A DNA stretch of 64,000 bases from Halopseudomonas salegens. Lineage in GTDB: Bacteria > Pseudomonadota > Gammaproteobacteria > Pseudomonadales > Pseudomonadaceae. The translations under genes and the position numbers were made by a program. The number at the start of each line of letters is the position of its first letter. Position 1 is the first letter of the stretch. Of this stretch, positions 37,219-46,700 are shown one piece after another. The stretch lies in assembly GCF_900105655.1 (NCBI RefSeq), contig NZ_LT629787.1:3038001-3102000 (forward strand). The letters are read 5' to 3'. Below the pieces are notes generated by a model. It saw only the letters and a list, made by a program, of their open reading frames with translations, was not told the origin of the DNA and searched no databases.

Positions 37219-37620
37219 TCAGATTCGCGCGAAAGTGCCCAGGGCCTTGGCCACCAGGGCATCGTCCTGCCACACCTCACCATCTACCACCACGGTGCGG
37301 GTACCGGCGTGCACGACTTTACCCCGGCCTTCCAGCGCACCACCGGTCACCGCTCGAGTGTAGTTTATTTTGCACTCGACAGTCGCGGTCACCTCATGCG
37401 GTTCCAGCACGCTGAATGCAGCAGCGCCCATGGCCGAGTCCAGCAGAGTGAATACCACGCCGCCATGCACACGCCCTGTGGAGTTGAAATGATGCGCTAC
37501 GATATCCAGGTGCAGAAAGCATTCTCCGCGGCTGATGTGGCGAAATTCCAGCCCGACCAGGCGGGTGAAATCGCTCATGCGCTGGTCAGCAAAATTCTTC
37601 AGATAAGGGTGATCGACCAT
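37219..37620 (-). CDS. PaaI-type hotdog thioesterase
   Basis: A 133-residue single hotdog-fold protein of the PaaI/YigI type acting on acyl-CoA thioesters. The central helix motif HFNSTGRVHGGVVFTLLDSAMGAAAF is intact, including HGG and the Asp at the catalytic position, followed by the strands TATVECKINYTRAVTGG and RTVVVDGEVWQDD. It starts 2 bases after the tex stop, so it is in a tex-thioesterase transcription unit. Substrate unknown. Confidence 0.86.
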   Translation of the reverse strand: MVDHPYLKNFADQRMSDFTRLVGLEFRHISRGECFLHLDIVAHHFNSTGRVHGGVVFTLLDSAMGAAAFSVLEPHEVTATVECKINYTRAVTGGALEGRGKVVHAGTRTVVVDGEVWQDDALVAKALGTFARI

Positions 37621-37622
37621 AT

Positions 37623-39950
37623 TCAGGGCTTCTTCAGATGCTTCGCATTGGCGAACAGATCGGCAAAAGTACCACCTGAGGCCGCCTTTGTACCAGAGTG
37701 AGACGCTGCAGGTTGGCGCCCGCTGCTCTTTTTGCGTTCTGCTGGCGGCTTGCCTGCCGTCGCGCTGGCCTGGCCTGGCTGGTCGTCAAGGCGCATGGTC
37801 AGGCTGATGCGCTGACGCGGAATATCCACCTCCATCACCTTGACCTTGACGATGTCGCCGGCCTTGACCACATCACGCGGGTCCTTGATGAACTGGTGCG
37901 ACAGCATGGAGATGTGCACCAGACCGTCCTGATGCACGCCGATGTCAACAAAAGCGCCAAAGTTGGCCACGTTGGTCACCACTCCCTCCAGCGTCATGCC
38001 CGGCTTGAGGTCGCTGAGCTTTTCCACCCCGTCCTGGAACACGGCCGCCTTGAATTCCGGACGCGGGTCACGGCCGGGCTTGTCCAGCTCCTTGAGGATG
38101 TCGCTGATGGTCGGAATACCGAAGCGCTCATCGGTAAAGCTGGCTGGTTCCAGCCTGCGCAGAAACGCCGAATCACCGATCAGGCTGCGAATATCGCGGG
38201 AGGTGTCAGCGGCAATCCGCTCGACCAGCGGGTAGGCTTCCGGATGCACAGCCGACGCATCCAGCGGATTGCTGCCATTCATCACACGCAGGAAGCCAGC
38301 GGCCTGCTCGAAGGTTTTGTCACCCAGCCGGCTGACCTTGAGCAGCTCGCGCCGGTTGCCGAAGGCGCCATGCTGGTCACGGTAATCAACGATATTCTGC
38401 GCGATCGCCGGGTTCAGGCCGGAGACCCGGGTCAGCAGCGGTGCCGAGGCGGTATTCAGATCGACGCCGACGGCATTCACGCAGTCTTCCACCACCGCAT
38501 TCAGGCTGCGCGCCAGCTTCAGCTGGGACACATCGTGCTGGTACTGGCCAACGCCAATGGCCTTGGGTTCGATTTTTACCAGCTCGGCCAACGGGTCCTG
38601 CAAGCGACGGGCGATGGATACCGCGCCACGGTAGGTCACGTCCAGATCGGGGAACTCCTTGGCCGCCAACTCGGAGGCGGAATAGACCGACGCGCCGGCT
38701 TCCGAGACCATGATCTTGGTCATTTTCAGCGGCGCCTGCTGACGCAGGAGATCACCCGCCAGCTTGTCGGTTTCACGGGAAGCCGTGCCATTGCCAATGG
38801 CGATCAGATCGACCTGATGCTTCTGGCACAGGGCACCAAGTGCCGCCAGTGACTGGTCCCACTGGTTGCGCGGCGCATGCGGAAAGATGGTCACCTTGTC
38901 GACCAGCTTGCCGGTGGCATCGACCACCACCACCTTGACCCCGGTGCGCAGACCCGGGTCCAGCGCCAGCGTTACCCGCGGACCCGCCGGAGCGGCCAGC
39001 AGCAAGTCTTTCAGGTTACTGGCGAATACGCGGATGGCCTCGTCCTCGGCCAGTTCACGCAGGTCACCCAGCAACTCGGTTTCCAGGTGACCGAGAAGCT
39101 TGACCCGCCAGGTCCAGCGCACCACCTCGGCCAGCCATTTATCGGCTGCCCGGCCCTGCTGGCGAATGCCCACCGCCTCGGCAATGATGCCTTCGCAGGG
39201 ATGCAGACTGCCGGCTGCCGGCTCTTCGTCACCCAGTTCAAGGCCAATGGACAGTACACCTTCATTGCGCCCGCGCAGGATGGCCAGGGCCCGGTGTGAA
39301 GGAACGCGCGCCAGCGGCTCGCTGTATTCGAAATAATCGCGGAATTTCGCCCCTTCGTTTTCCTTGCCGGCGACCAGGCGTGACACCACGCGCCCTTCCT
39401 GTTGCAGGGTGCGACGCAGCCGGTCGAGCAGGTTGGCGTCTTCACTGAACTGCTCCATCAGGATGTACTTGGCACCATCCAGCGCCGCCTTGATATCGGC
39501 CACGCCCCGGTCAAGGTCCACAAACCCGGCGGCCTGTTGGTCGGGATCCAGTGTCGGGTCGGCAAACAGCTGCTCGGCCAACGGGCCGAGGCCGGCTTCC
39601 AGGGCAATCTGCCCCTTGGTCCGGCGCTTGGGCTTGTAGGGCAAGTAGAGATCTTCCAGCCGCGTTTTGGTGTCGGCCGCCCGGATATCGCGCTCCAGTT
39701 CAGCGCTCAACTTGCCCTGCTCACTGATACTGTCGAGGATAGTGTTGCGACGGTCTTCCAGCTCCCGCAGATAACGCAGCCGCTCTTCCAGTTGGCGCAA
39801 CTGGGTGTCATCCAGACTGCCGGTTACCTCTTTGCGGTAGCGGGCAATAAAGGGAACACTGGCGCCTTCGTCGAGCAGGCTGATGGTGGCACTGACCTGT
39901 TGCGGTCTGACCGCCAGTTCGGTCGCCAAACGCGAGACGATGGATTCCAT
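37623..39950 (-). CDS. tex: Tex-family RNA-binding transcription accessory protein
   Basis: A 775-residue Tex protein. Regions in order: N-terminal helical domain ([27 protein letters not shown]), YqgF-like domain ([33 protein letters not shown]), helix-hairpin-helix repeats ([32 protein letters not shown]), and a C-terminal S1 RNA-binding domain ([28 protein letters not shown]). A basic tail ends in KHLKKP. Tex affects transcription and toxin regulation in several pathogens. It lies beside ompR-envZ. Confidence 0.96.
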   Translation of the reverse strand: MESIVSRLATELAVRPQQVSATISLLDEGASVPFIARYRKEVTGSLDDTQLRQLEERLRYLRELEDRRNTILDSISEQGKLSAELERDIRAADTKTRLEDLYLPYKPKRRTKGQIALEAGLGPLAEQLFADPTLDPDQQAAGFVDLDRGVADIKAALDGAKYILMEQFSEDANLLDRLRRTLQQEGRVVSRLVAGKENEGAKFRDYFEYSEPLARVPSHRALAILRGRNEGVLSIGLELGDEEPAAGSLHPCEGIIAEAVGIRQQGRAADKWLAEVVRWTWRVKLLGHLETELLGDLRELAEDEAIRVFASNLKDLLLAAPAGPRVTLALDPGLRTGVKVVVVDATGKLVDKVTIFPHAPRNQWDQSLAALGALCQKHQVDLIAIGNGTASRETDKLAGDLLRQQAPLKMTKIMVSEAGASVYSASELAAKEFPDLDVTYRGAVSIARRLQDPLAELVKIEPKAIGVGQYQHDVSQLKLARSLNAVVEDCVNAVGVDLNTASAPLLTRVSGLNPAIAQNIVDYRDQHGAFGNRRELLKVSRLGDKTFEQAAGFLRVMNGSNPLDASAVHPEAYPLVERIAADTSRDIRSLIGDSAFLRRLEPASFTDERFGIPTISDILKELDKPGRDPRPEFKAAVFQDGVEKLSDLKPGMTLEGVVTNVANFGAFVDIGVHQDGLVHISMLSHQFIKDPRDVVKAGDIVKVKVMEVDIPRQRISLTMRLDDQPGQASATAGKPPAERKKSSGRQPAASHSGTKAASGGTFADLFANAKHLKKP

Positions 39951-40125
39951 GCAACTCTTCCTCTGGGCAGAACAAAAGGGCGCAGTATAACCGACTCGGC
40001 TACAGGGTGCGGCTCGGGCATCACCCGGGCAGGATTGTTCTGATCGGCTGCAGATGCTTGACTGAAGGCAGGAATTTGCCTGCAGTGCTAGCCAAAAGCC
40101 TACAAAACTTGTACAAAAGACATCT

Positions 40126-40141
40126 GATGTAACACTACATC
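40126..40141. promoter_or_regulatory. Inverted repeat upstream of ompR
   Basis: GATGTA (40126-40131) and TACATC (40136-40141) around ACAC, 58 bases before the ompR start. A TTGTAC -35-like element is at 40109-40114. It could be an autoregulatory site. The rest of 39951-40198 shows nothing definite. Confidence 0.3.
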
Positions 40142-40198
40142 AACCCAGAGTCGGCGGCGATCAGCCACAATAGGCGAAACAAACAAGGTAGAGCAGTT

Positions 40199-40927
40199 AT
40201 GACCACAACCACTGAAGGCGAAAAAATCCTGATCGTTGATGACGATGTCCGCTTGCGCCGACTGTTGGAGCGCTTTCTCAGCGAACAGGGTTACCGTGTT
40301 CGCGCGGTCGAGAATACCGAGCAGATGGATCGTTTGCTGTCGCGCGAACTTTACTCATTGCTGGTACTCGATCTGATGCTCCCCGGCGAAGACGGCATGA
40401 GCGCCTGCAAGCGCCTGCGCGAGCAGGATGACAAGACCCCGATCATCATGCTCACCGCCAAAGGAGACGAAGCCAGCCGCATTCAGGGGCTGGAGTCTGG
40501 CGCTGATGATTACCTGCCGAAGCCGTTCAATCCGCGTGAACTGGTTGCCCGCATCAAGGCCGTGTTGCGGCGTCAGGCCCCCCAGGTTCCCGGCGCACCC
40601 AGCGCGGAAGACGACCAGGTCAGTTTCGGCGAGTTCGTTCTCAGCCTGGCTACCCGTGAATTGAGCAAGGGTGAAGAAGTCCACATGCTGACCACCGGCG
40701 AATTTGCCGTGCTCAAGGCTCTGGTGCAGCACCCGCGCCAGCCCCTGACCCGTGACAAGTTGATGCAACTGGCCCGCGGTCGCGAGTGGGATGCATTGGA
40801 GCGTTCGATTGACGTACAGATTTCCCGCCTGCGGCGCATGCTCGAACCCGATCCGTCCAAACCGCGCTATATCCAGACCGTATGGGGTGTTGGCTACGTC
40901 TTCGTGCCGGACGGCAAGGCAGCGTGA
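40199..40927 (+). CDS. ompR: OmpR-family response regulator (AmgR type)
   Basis: A 242-residue regulator. The receiver domain (about 9-125) has IVDDDVRLRR and phospho-Asp in LLVLDLMLPGEDG. The winged-helix domain ends in RSIDVQISRLRRMLEPDPSKPRYIQTVWGVGYVF. Next to tex and gshA in Pseudomonas this is the regulator called AmgR, which with AmgS controls the envelope-stress response to aminoglycosides. Coupled to the kinase by a GTGA overlap. Confidence 0.94.
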   Translation: MTTTTEGEKILIVDDDVRLRRLLERFLSEQGYRVRAVENTEQMDRLLSRELYSLLVLDLMLPGEDGMSACKRLREQDDKTPIIMLTAKGDEASRIQGLESGADDYLPKPFNPRELVARIKAVLRRQAPQVPGAPSAEDDQVSFGEFVLSLATRELSKGEEVHMLTTGEFAVLKALVQHPRQPLTRDKLMQLARGREWDALERSIDVQISRLRRMLEPDPSKPRYIQTVWGVGYVFVPDGKAA

Positions 40928-42228
40928 AAGGAGGGCCCGGCTGGCATCCATTGCTGCCCCGAAGTTTCTTTGCCCGCAGTATTCTGGTGCTCATGGTCGT
41001 GGTGCTGTTCGCCATGTTCCTCACCCTGGTCTACCTGCTGAGTAACGAAGACCTGCTGGTTGACCGCCAGTACAGCCATGGCACGGCCATGCTGGTGAAA
41101 ACCTACTGGAGCAGTGACGCAGACACTCGCCGTGAAATCGAACAGATTACCGGCTTGCACATGGTCAGTCCGGATGCGGTACCGAGGGGCGAGTTTCACT
41201 GGCCCTACAGCGATATATTTACCCGACAGCTGCGCAACGAACTGGGAGACCAGACCCAGGTTCGCGTTCGCGTCAGTCAGAACCCGGCCATCTGGATTCA
41301 CCAGCCCGGCTACTACCGCGACCATTGGCTAAAGATCCCCCTGCTCGCCCATCCACTTCGCGGGCAGCGTATCTGGATGGTCATAACCTGGTTGCTGTCG
41401 ATTGCCATGCTGTCGATCGGTGCCGCCTGGGTACTGGTGCGACAGTTGATTCGTCCGCTGAAAGCACTTGAACGAGCGGCCGAACGCATCGGCCAGGGTC
41501 GCAACGTGCGGCTGCTGGATACCGGTGGGCCCGCTGAAATTGCTCAGGTTTATCATGCTTTCAACCAGATGGCGCAGGATGTCGAGCAAGCCAGCCGTGA
41601 ACGCGGCCTGCTGCTGGCCGGCATCTCCCATGACCTGCGGACCCCCTTGACGCGCATGCGACTGTCTACCGAGCTGCTGTCAAGTGCCGAGCCGGAGCTG
41701 ACCGAAGGCATGATCCGCGATATTGAGGATATGGATGCGATTCTCGACCAGTTCATGACCTACATCCGGGACGGCAGCGCCGAACCACTGGAACAAACCG
41801 ATGTGAATGAATTGATCTGTGAGGTCGTGGCACCGCTGAATACCGGTGAAGAGCAGGTTCGTCTGTGCCTGCAACCTCTACCCGGCCTTCCACTGCGCCG
41901 CCTGTCGATCAAGCGGGTGCTGACCAATCTGATCGAGAATGCATTGCGCCACGGTGGCCATGAAGTCGAAGTAGCCACCTATGTGACCCGTGCGGCCGCT
42001 CAACCCTATCTGGTGATCAGCGTGCTGGACCGTGGGCCGGGGATTGATCCGATCGAGAGTGAAACCCTGTTTACGCCTTTTATCCGAGGCGATCGCGCGC
42101 GCACCACCAAAGGCACCGGGCTCGGCCTTGCCATCGTCAAACGGGTTGCCGACAGCCACGGCGCCACCGTGCAGTTGCTTAATCGCAGCGGTGGCGGTAC
42201 CGAAGCCCGATTGAGCTTTCCGGTTTAG
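40924..42228 (+). CDS. envZ: EnvZ-type sensor histidine kinase (AmgS type)
   Basis: A 434-residue membrane kinase. A short cytosolic N-terminus, TM1 (SILVLMVVVLFAMFLTLVYLL), periplasmic domain (about 45-155), TM2 (IWMVITWLLSIAMLSIGAAWVLV), HAMP (RPLKALERAAERIGQG), phospho-His in GISHDLRTPLTRMRLSTELL, and an ATPase domain with NLIENALRHGG, DRGPGID and GTGLGLAIVKRV. I chose GTG 40924, which overlaps the ompR stop and gives the N-terminus expected for AmgS; a longer ATG start inside ompR is unlikely. It is convergent with chpC and 4 bases overlap. Confidence 0.93.
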   Translation: MKGGPGWHPLLPRSFFARSILVLMVVVLFAMFLTLVYLLSNEDLLVDRQYSHGTAMLVKTYWSSDADTRREIEQITGLHMVSPDAVPRGEFHWPYSDIFTRQLRNELGDQTQVRVRVSQNPAIWIHQPGYYRDHWLKIPLLAHPLRGQRIWMVITWLLSIAMLSIGAAWVLVRQLIRPLKALERAAERIGQGRNVRLLDTGGPAEIAQVYHAFNQMAQDVEQASRERGLLLAGISHDLRTPLTRMRLSTELLSSAEPELTEGMIRDIEDMDAILDQFMTYIRDGSAEPLEQTDVNELICEVVAPLNTGEEQVRLCLQPLPGLPLRRLSIKRVLTNLIENALRHGGHEVEVATYVTRAAAQPYLVISVLDRGPGIDPIESETLFTPFIRGDRARTTKGTGLGLAIVKRVADSHGATVQLLNRSGGGTEARLSFPV

Positions 42229-42701
42229 CCAAACGCCCCGACATCGGCCAGCTGTTGCTCCAGTGCTTGCAGGTCGGGAATAAGCAGCGGTTGCTCCACC
42301 TCGGCCAACCGCACCTGCTGAAGTATGCCGGGCAGTACCGGTTGCTCGGATTCGGCGCTGATTTCACCGCGCAACACCTTGCGGGAACGGGGAATACCGG
42401 ATACCCGCAAGGCAAAGAAGTGCACACCACCGCGACCACCGATGGCATTCATCACCAGTGCCTGATCGCGACTGGTATCGTTGGAGCTGGGCAGCCCAAA
42501 CAGACTGGCCGGATCCATCACCGCCACGCGTTGATCACGCCAGCGCATCCAGCCAAGAAACCAGTCCGGACTGCTGGCCGGTGGTGCTTCATGGCGGCGA
42601 TAACCACTCAACTCGGCAACTGCCACGTTGGGCAGCAGCAAACCTCGGTCGGCCAATGGAACTATCAACCCATTGAGACTTTCCAGTGCATCTGACATCA
42701 A
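42225..42701 (-). CDS. chpC: CheW-like protein ChpC
   Basis: A 158-residue CheW-domain adaptor (about 8-150): GLIVPLADRGLLLPNVAVAEL, WFLGWMRWRDQRVAVMDPASLFG and FFALRVSGIPRSRKVLRGEI. In P. aeruginosa ChpC is an alternative adaptor linking other receptors to ChpA. It is the last gene of the operon here; chpD and chpE, known downstream in P. aeruginosa, are not present and envZ follows on the other strand. Confidence 0.88.
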   Translation of the reverse strand: MMSDALESLNGLIVPLADRGLLLPNVAVAELSGYRRHEAPPASSPDWFLGWMRWRDQRVAVMDPASLFGLPSSNDTSRDQALVMNAIGGRGGVHFFALRVSGIPRSRKVLRGEISAESEQPVLPGILQQVRLAEVEQPLLIPDLQALEQQLADVGAFG

Positions 42702-42727
42702 CCGACTCCTCTTTCAAGTGCCGACTC

Positions 42728-43732
42728 TCAGGGAGCCGCCACTGATTCCTGTTTCATCCAGTGCTGCATGGCTGCTGCCAGTTGCTCCGGGGTCCCCTGC
42801 AGGCTACACACACCGGCCTGACGCACGGCTTCCGGCATGGTTGCACAGGCAGCACTCTCGGCATTCTGCGTCCACACCGGCATCCCCTGATCACGCAAGC
42901 GGGTGCAGGCATCCACGCCATCTTCCCCCATCCCACTGAACACGATGGCACCACAGGCCGGAGCAAAGACCTGGCTTACCTCATCGATCACTGCTGCAAT
43001 CGACGGCTGGTAGGGGCCCGGCCAGGCCTCGGGACTCAAGCGCACGCGCCCTTCGGGAGTGAATCGCAAGCGTTGATCAACCGGTACCACCAATACCTCG
43101 CCATGATACAGAGGGCGCTCGGGCACACAGGTATGGATATGCCACTGATTGTGGCGGCCAACGATCTGCGGCAATTGCTGTTCAAAACCGGCATCGATAT
43201 GTTGGGCATAGACCAGAGCCAACGGTAAGCTGGCCGGCAAATGATCGAGAAACGCCTTGACCGCTGCCGGCCCCCCCAGTGAAGCGGCCAGCACCCAGAC
43301 GCAGGATGCACTGGGTATACCCGGTGAGCCAACGTCCAGCGGTACGTCAAACAACCGGTGCAATTCGGGTTTACCCCGAGGTGACTCACCGACCAGACCT
43401 GCCAGCTTGGCGTACAAGCGACGCAGGCAACGGGGATAATCCTCGCTGTCGCGCTGCGGAATCTGCCCGACGCCGAGCAGAACAGGCGCCTGGCTATACT
43501 CCAGCAACCAGTCGGTCAAGGCTGACTCCTCGGCCAACTCAACCAGCCAGGCCGCCGCCAACTGCTCTGGCAACAGCATCAATGCGTCGGGCTGATCCGG
43601 ATCGAAGCAATTGACCGCATACCCCAACTGGCTGACCGCATCAGCCAGGGCTGCCCGCTTGGGTTCACGGGCGACCAGTACTACAGGTGCCGAACAATCT
43701 GGCTCAGACACGCTCGGGCACCAGTTTGGCAA
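42728..43732 (-). CDS. chpB: CheB-type methylesterase ChpB
   Basis: A 334-residue protein-glutamate methylesterase. The catalytic triad is visible: Ser in VLAASLGGPAAV, His in YAQHIDAGF, and Asp in VFSGMGEDGVDA. The N-terminal 130 residues have no canonical receiver phospho-Asp, as is usual for ChpB. It should remove methyl groups from PilJ, opposing PilK. Its start overlaps the end of chpA by 29 bases. Confidence 0.9.
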   Translation of the reverse strand: MPNWCPSVSEPDCSAPVVLVAREPKRAALADAVSQLGYAVNCFDPDQPDALMLLPEQLAAAWLVELAEESALTDWLLEYSQAPVLLGVGQIPQRDSEDYPRCLRRLYAKLAGLVGESPRGKPELHRLFDVPLDVGSPGIPSASCVWVLAASLGGPAAVKAFLDHLPASLPLALVYAQHIDAGFEQQLPQIVGRHNQWHIHTCVPERPLYHGEVLVVPVDQRLRFTPEGRVRLSPEAWPGPYQPSIAAVIDEVSQVFAPACGAIVFSGMGEDGVDACTRLRDQGMPVWTQNAESAACATMPEAVRQAGVCSLQGTPEQLAAAMQHWMKQESVAAP

Positions 43733-46700
43733 TCGCCTCCAGCAACTGACTTTCCTGATAGGGCTTGCCCAGATAATCGTTTACGCCGATCCCTTTTGCC
43801 CGCTCACGGTGCTTCTCACCGGTACGCGAGGTAATCATCACGATGGGCAGCTCTTTCAGCTCCTCGTCGTGGCGTACCAGGGTAGCCACTTCGAAGCCAT
43901 CCATGCGCGGCATTTCGATATCCAGCAGCATGATGTCAGGCTTCACATCCTGCAATTTGGCAATCGCATCGACCCCGTCCTTGGCGGTGACGACCTCCAT
44001 GCCATGGCGCTCGAGCAGGCGGCTGGTGACCTTGCGTACAGTGATCGAATCATCGACGACCATGACCAGGGTAGCACGCTGCTCCGGTATCCGTTCGAGC
44101 TGCGCACGCTCACTGGCGAGACGCTGCTGCGACAACTGGGCATGCTGGGCCCGGATGATCGCCAACAGATCCAGAATCACTACCACGCGACCATCACCAA
44201 GAATGGTCGCCCCGGAAATACCCGAAACCACGGCAAACTGTTTACCCAGGTTTTTCACCACGATTTCACGCGAACCGGCCAGAGCATCTACCTGCACCGC
44301 AACACTGTGCTCACTCCCGCGTACCAGAATGACCGGCAACGGCAAGGTATGCCCGGTCAGTTTGGGTTGCTGACCGGTCGCCAGCAGGTCGCCCAGATAG
44401 CTCAGTTCATACGTCTTGCCCGCATACTCGAAGGGCGGTGCATCTTCGGCGTAATAGGCTTCCAGTTCGTAGCCCGATACGCGGACAATACCTTCAATGG
44501 TGTTCAACGGAATGGCATAGAGGTCATCACCGGAATACACCATCAGGGCGCGGTTGACCGATACGGTAAAGGGCAGGCGGATGGTTATCTGACTGCCCTC
44601 ACCGGCTTTGGTATGGAGCAGAATACCGCCGCCAAGCTGTTTCACTTCGGCATTGACCACATCCATGCCCACACCACGCCCGGAAACCTGAGTTACCTTG
44701 GCTGCCGTCGAGAAGCCGGCTTCCAGAGTAAAGTCGAGCAACTCCTGGTCGGTCAGGTCGGTGTCGGCGTCAATCAATCCACGTTCGAGCGCTTTCTCAC
44801 GGATGCGCTGCAAGTTGATCCCGGCGCCGTCATCCTGGATCGACAGAATGATTTCGCTCCCTTCACGGTGCAGGTCGATACTGATCAGGCCGGTTTCCGC
44901 TTTACCCGCTTCACGGCGTTGTTGCGGCAACTCGATACCGTGGTCGACCGCATTGCGCAACATGTGCTCCAGCGGGCCGATCATGCGCTCGAGTACGCTA
45001 CGGTCCATCTCGCCGTCAGCCTGCTCGACAACCAGTTCGACCTGCTTGCCAAGTTCGTTCGACACCTGGCGTACGATACGCCGCAGGCGTGGCAACAAAC
45101 GCTCGAAGGGCACCATGCGCGTACGCATCAGACCTTCCTGCAATTCAGTATTCACCCGCGCCTGTTGCAGCAACAGGGTTTCCGCATCCCTGGCTTTGGC
45201 CGCCATGGTTTCTTTCAGGTCGAACAAGTCAGACGCAGACTCGAAGAGTGATCGCGACAGTTGCTGGAGCTGGGAATAACGGTCCATTTCCAGTGGATCA
45301 AAGTCTTCGTAGCTGTGCTCGATCTCTTCCTGGTGACGGGACAGAATCTGTGCCTGCGTCTCCATGTCCAATCGGCGCAACTGGTCACGTACCCGTTCGA
45401 TGGTGCTTTCCATTTCCCCGAGGGTATAACCCAGATCACTGACCTGCTGCTCGATACGGCCACGGAAAATCGAGGTTTCCCCGGCCAGGTTGACCAGATC
45501 CTCAAGCAGGTCAGCTGGCACCTTGACGCTTTCCTGCGTAGCACCACGGCTGCGCCCACCACTGCTGGTTCGCTCCATCGCCTGCTGCAGGATCGACTTG
45601 ACCTCAGCCAGTGTCTGCGATGCCGGACGTGGCGCGGTTGCTTCAGCCGGTTGCAAGGCAACCGGCTCCGCTGAAGCGGGTACTGGCTCAGGCGGTGCTG
45701 ATTCCGCGCTCTCGGCAGGACCGGGGTCAGCCGGCTCAGCAACCGACGGCGATTGACCAGAACTCAATGCAGCAATCCGTTCCTGCAGGTCGCTCAATTG
45801 CTTCAGCAGGCTGGCGCTGTCGGTTTGCGCATTGTCCAGAGCCTGCTCCAGGGCCCATGCCTGATCAGCCAGTGCCTGTTCGCCGGCCATGCGCGCACCG
45901 CCCTTGACTGCCTGAATCTGATGCTTGGCCTGGGCACGCTCCTGCTCATCCTCGCTACCAATCCATGCGGTACAGGGCTGCAACAACTCCTGCGCTTCCT
46001 CGAGGAAGATCCCCAACATCCCCGCTGCCGGATCCACCCCTACCGGCGCTGCCGGGGCAGCTTCCGTGACATCGGTGGTTGATTGGGCATCTGCATCCGG
46101 CATAGTCACCGGCTGGCTCGGATCGGCACGGAAACGACGAATACTGTCAATCAGGCCACGTCCATCGCTGATCGCCTGACCAGCAACCACGCCATCAATC
46201 ATATCGGCAAGGCTGTCGTGGCAGGCATGCAGCAGCTGCATCAGTCCGGGGTTGGCGCCGTATCGCTGATTACACAGATCTTCGTAAAGGAATTCCAGTT
46301 CATGCGCCAGATCACCCACCGGGGTAATCTCGGCCATGCGCGCACCACCCTTGAGGGTGTGCAAGTCACGCTGCAGCTCTTCTACGGGCAGGGTATTGCT
46401 GGTGTCTTCGCCCCATTGCTGCAGGCTGCTCGCCGAACTGTCGATAATTTCCTGGGCTTCTTCGAGGAAAATCTCCACCAGTTCAGCGTCAGTGCCAGCA
46501 CTTTCAGGGTGCCAGCTACCGGCAACATCCTTGCGGGGCGGAGCAGGCGTCTCAACCGCCGTCGGCTCACTATCAATGGTCGGCAGTTGCGCACGCGGCA
46601 ACAGACCTTCGAGCCGAGCAATTTCCTGTGTCGCAGGCACCACCAGTTGATGTGCAGCAACCTGATCCATCATGCCGATCAGCCGTTCATGCCCGTCCAT

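Noticed and set aside
40882..40923. Upstream ATG start for envZ inside ompR
   Set aside because: It would add 14 residues with no hydrophobic or family character; the GTG at 40924 overlapping the ompR stop gives the expected N-terminus.
43611..45251. 546-codon open frame antisense to chpA/chpB
   Set aside because: It lies opposite the conserved CheA core and receiver of ChpA, has no start signal and looks like a codon shadow.
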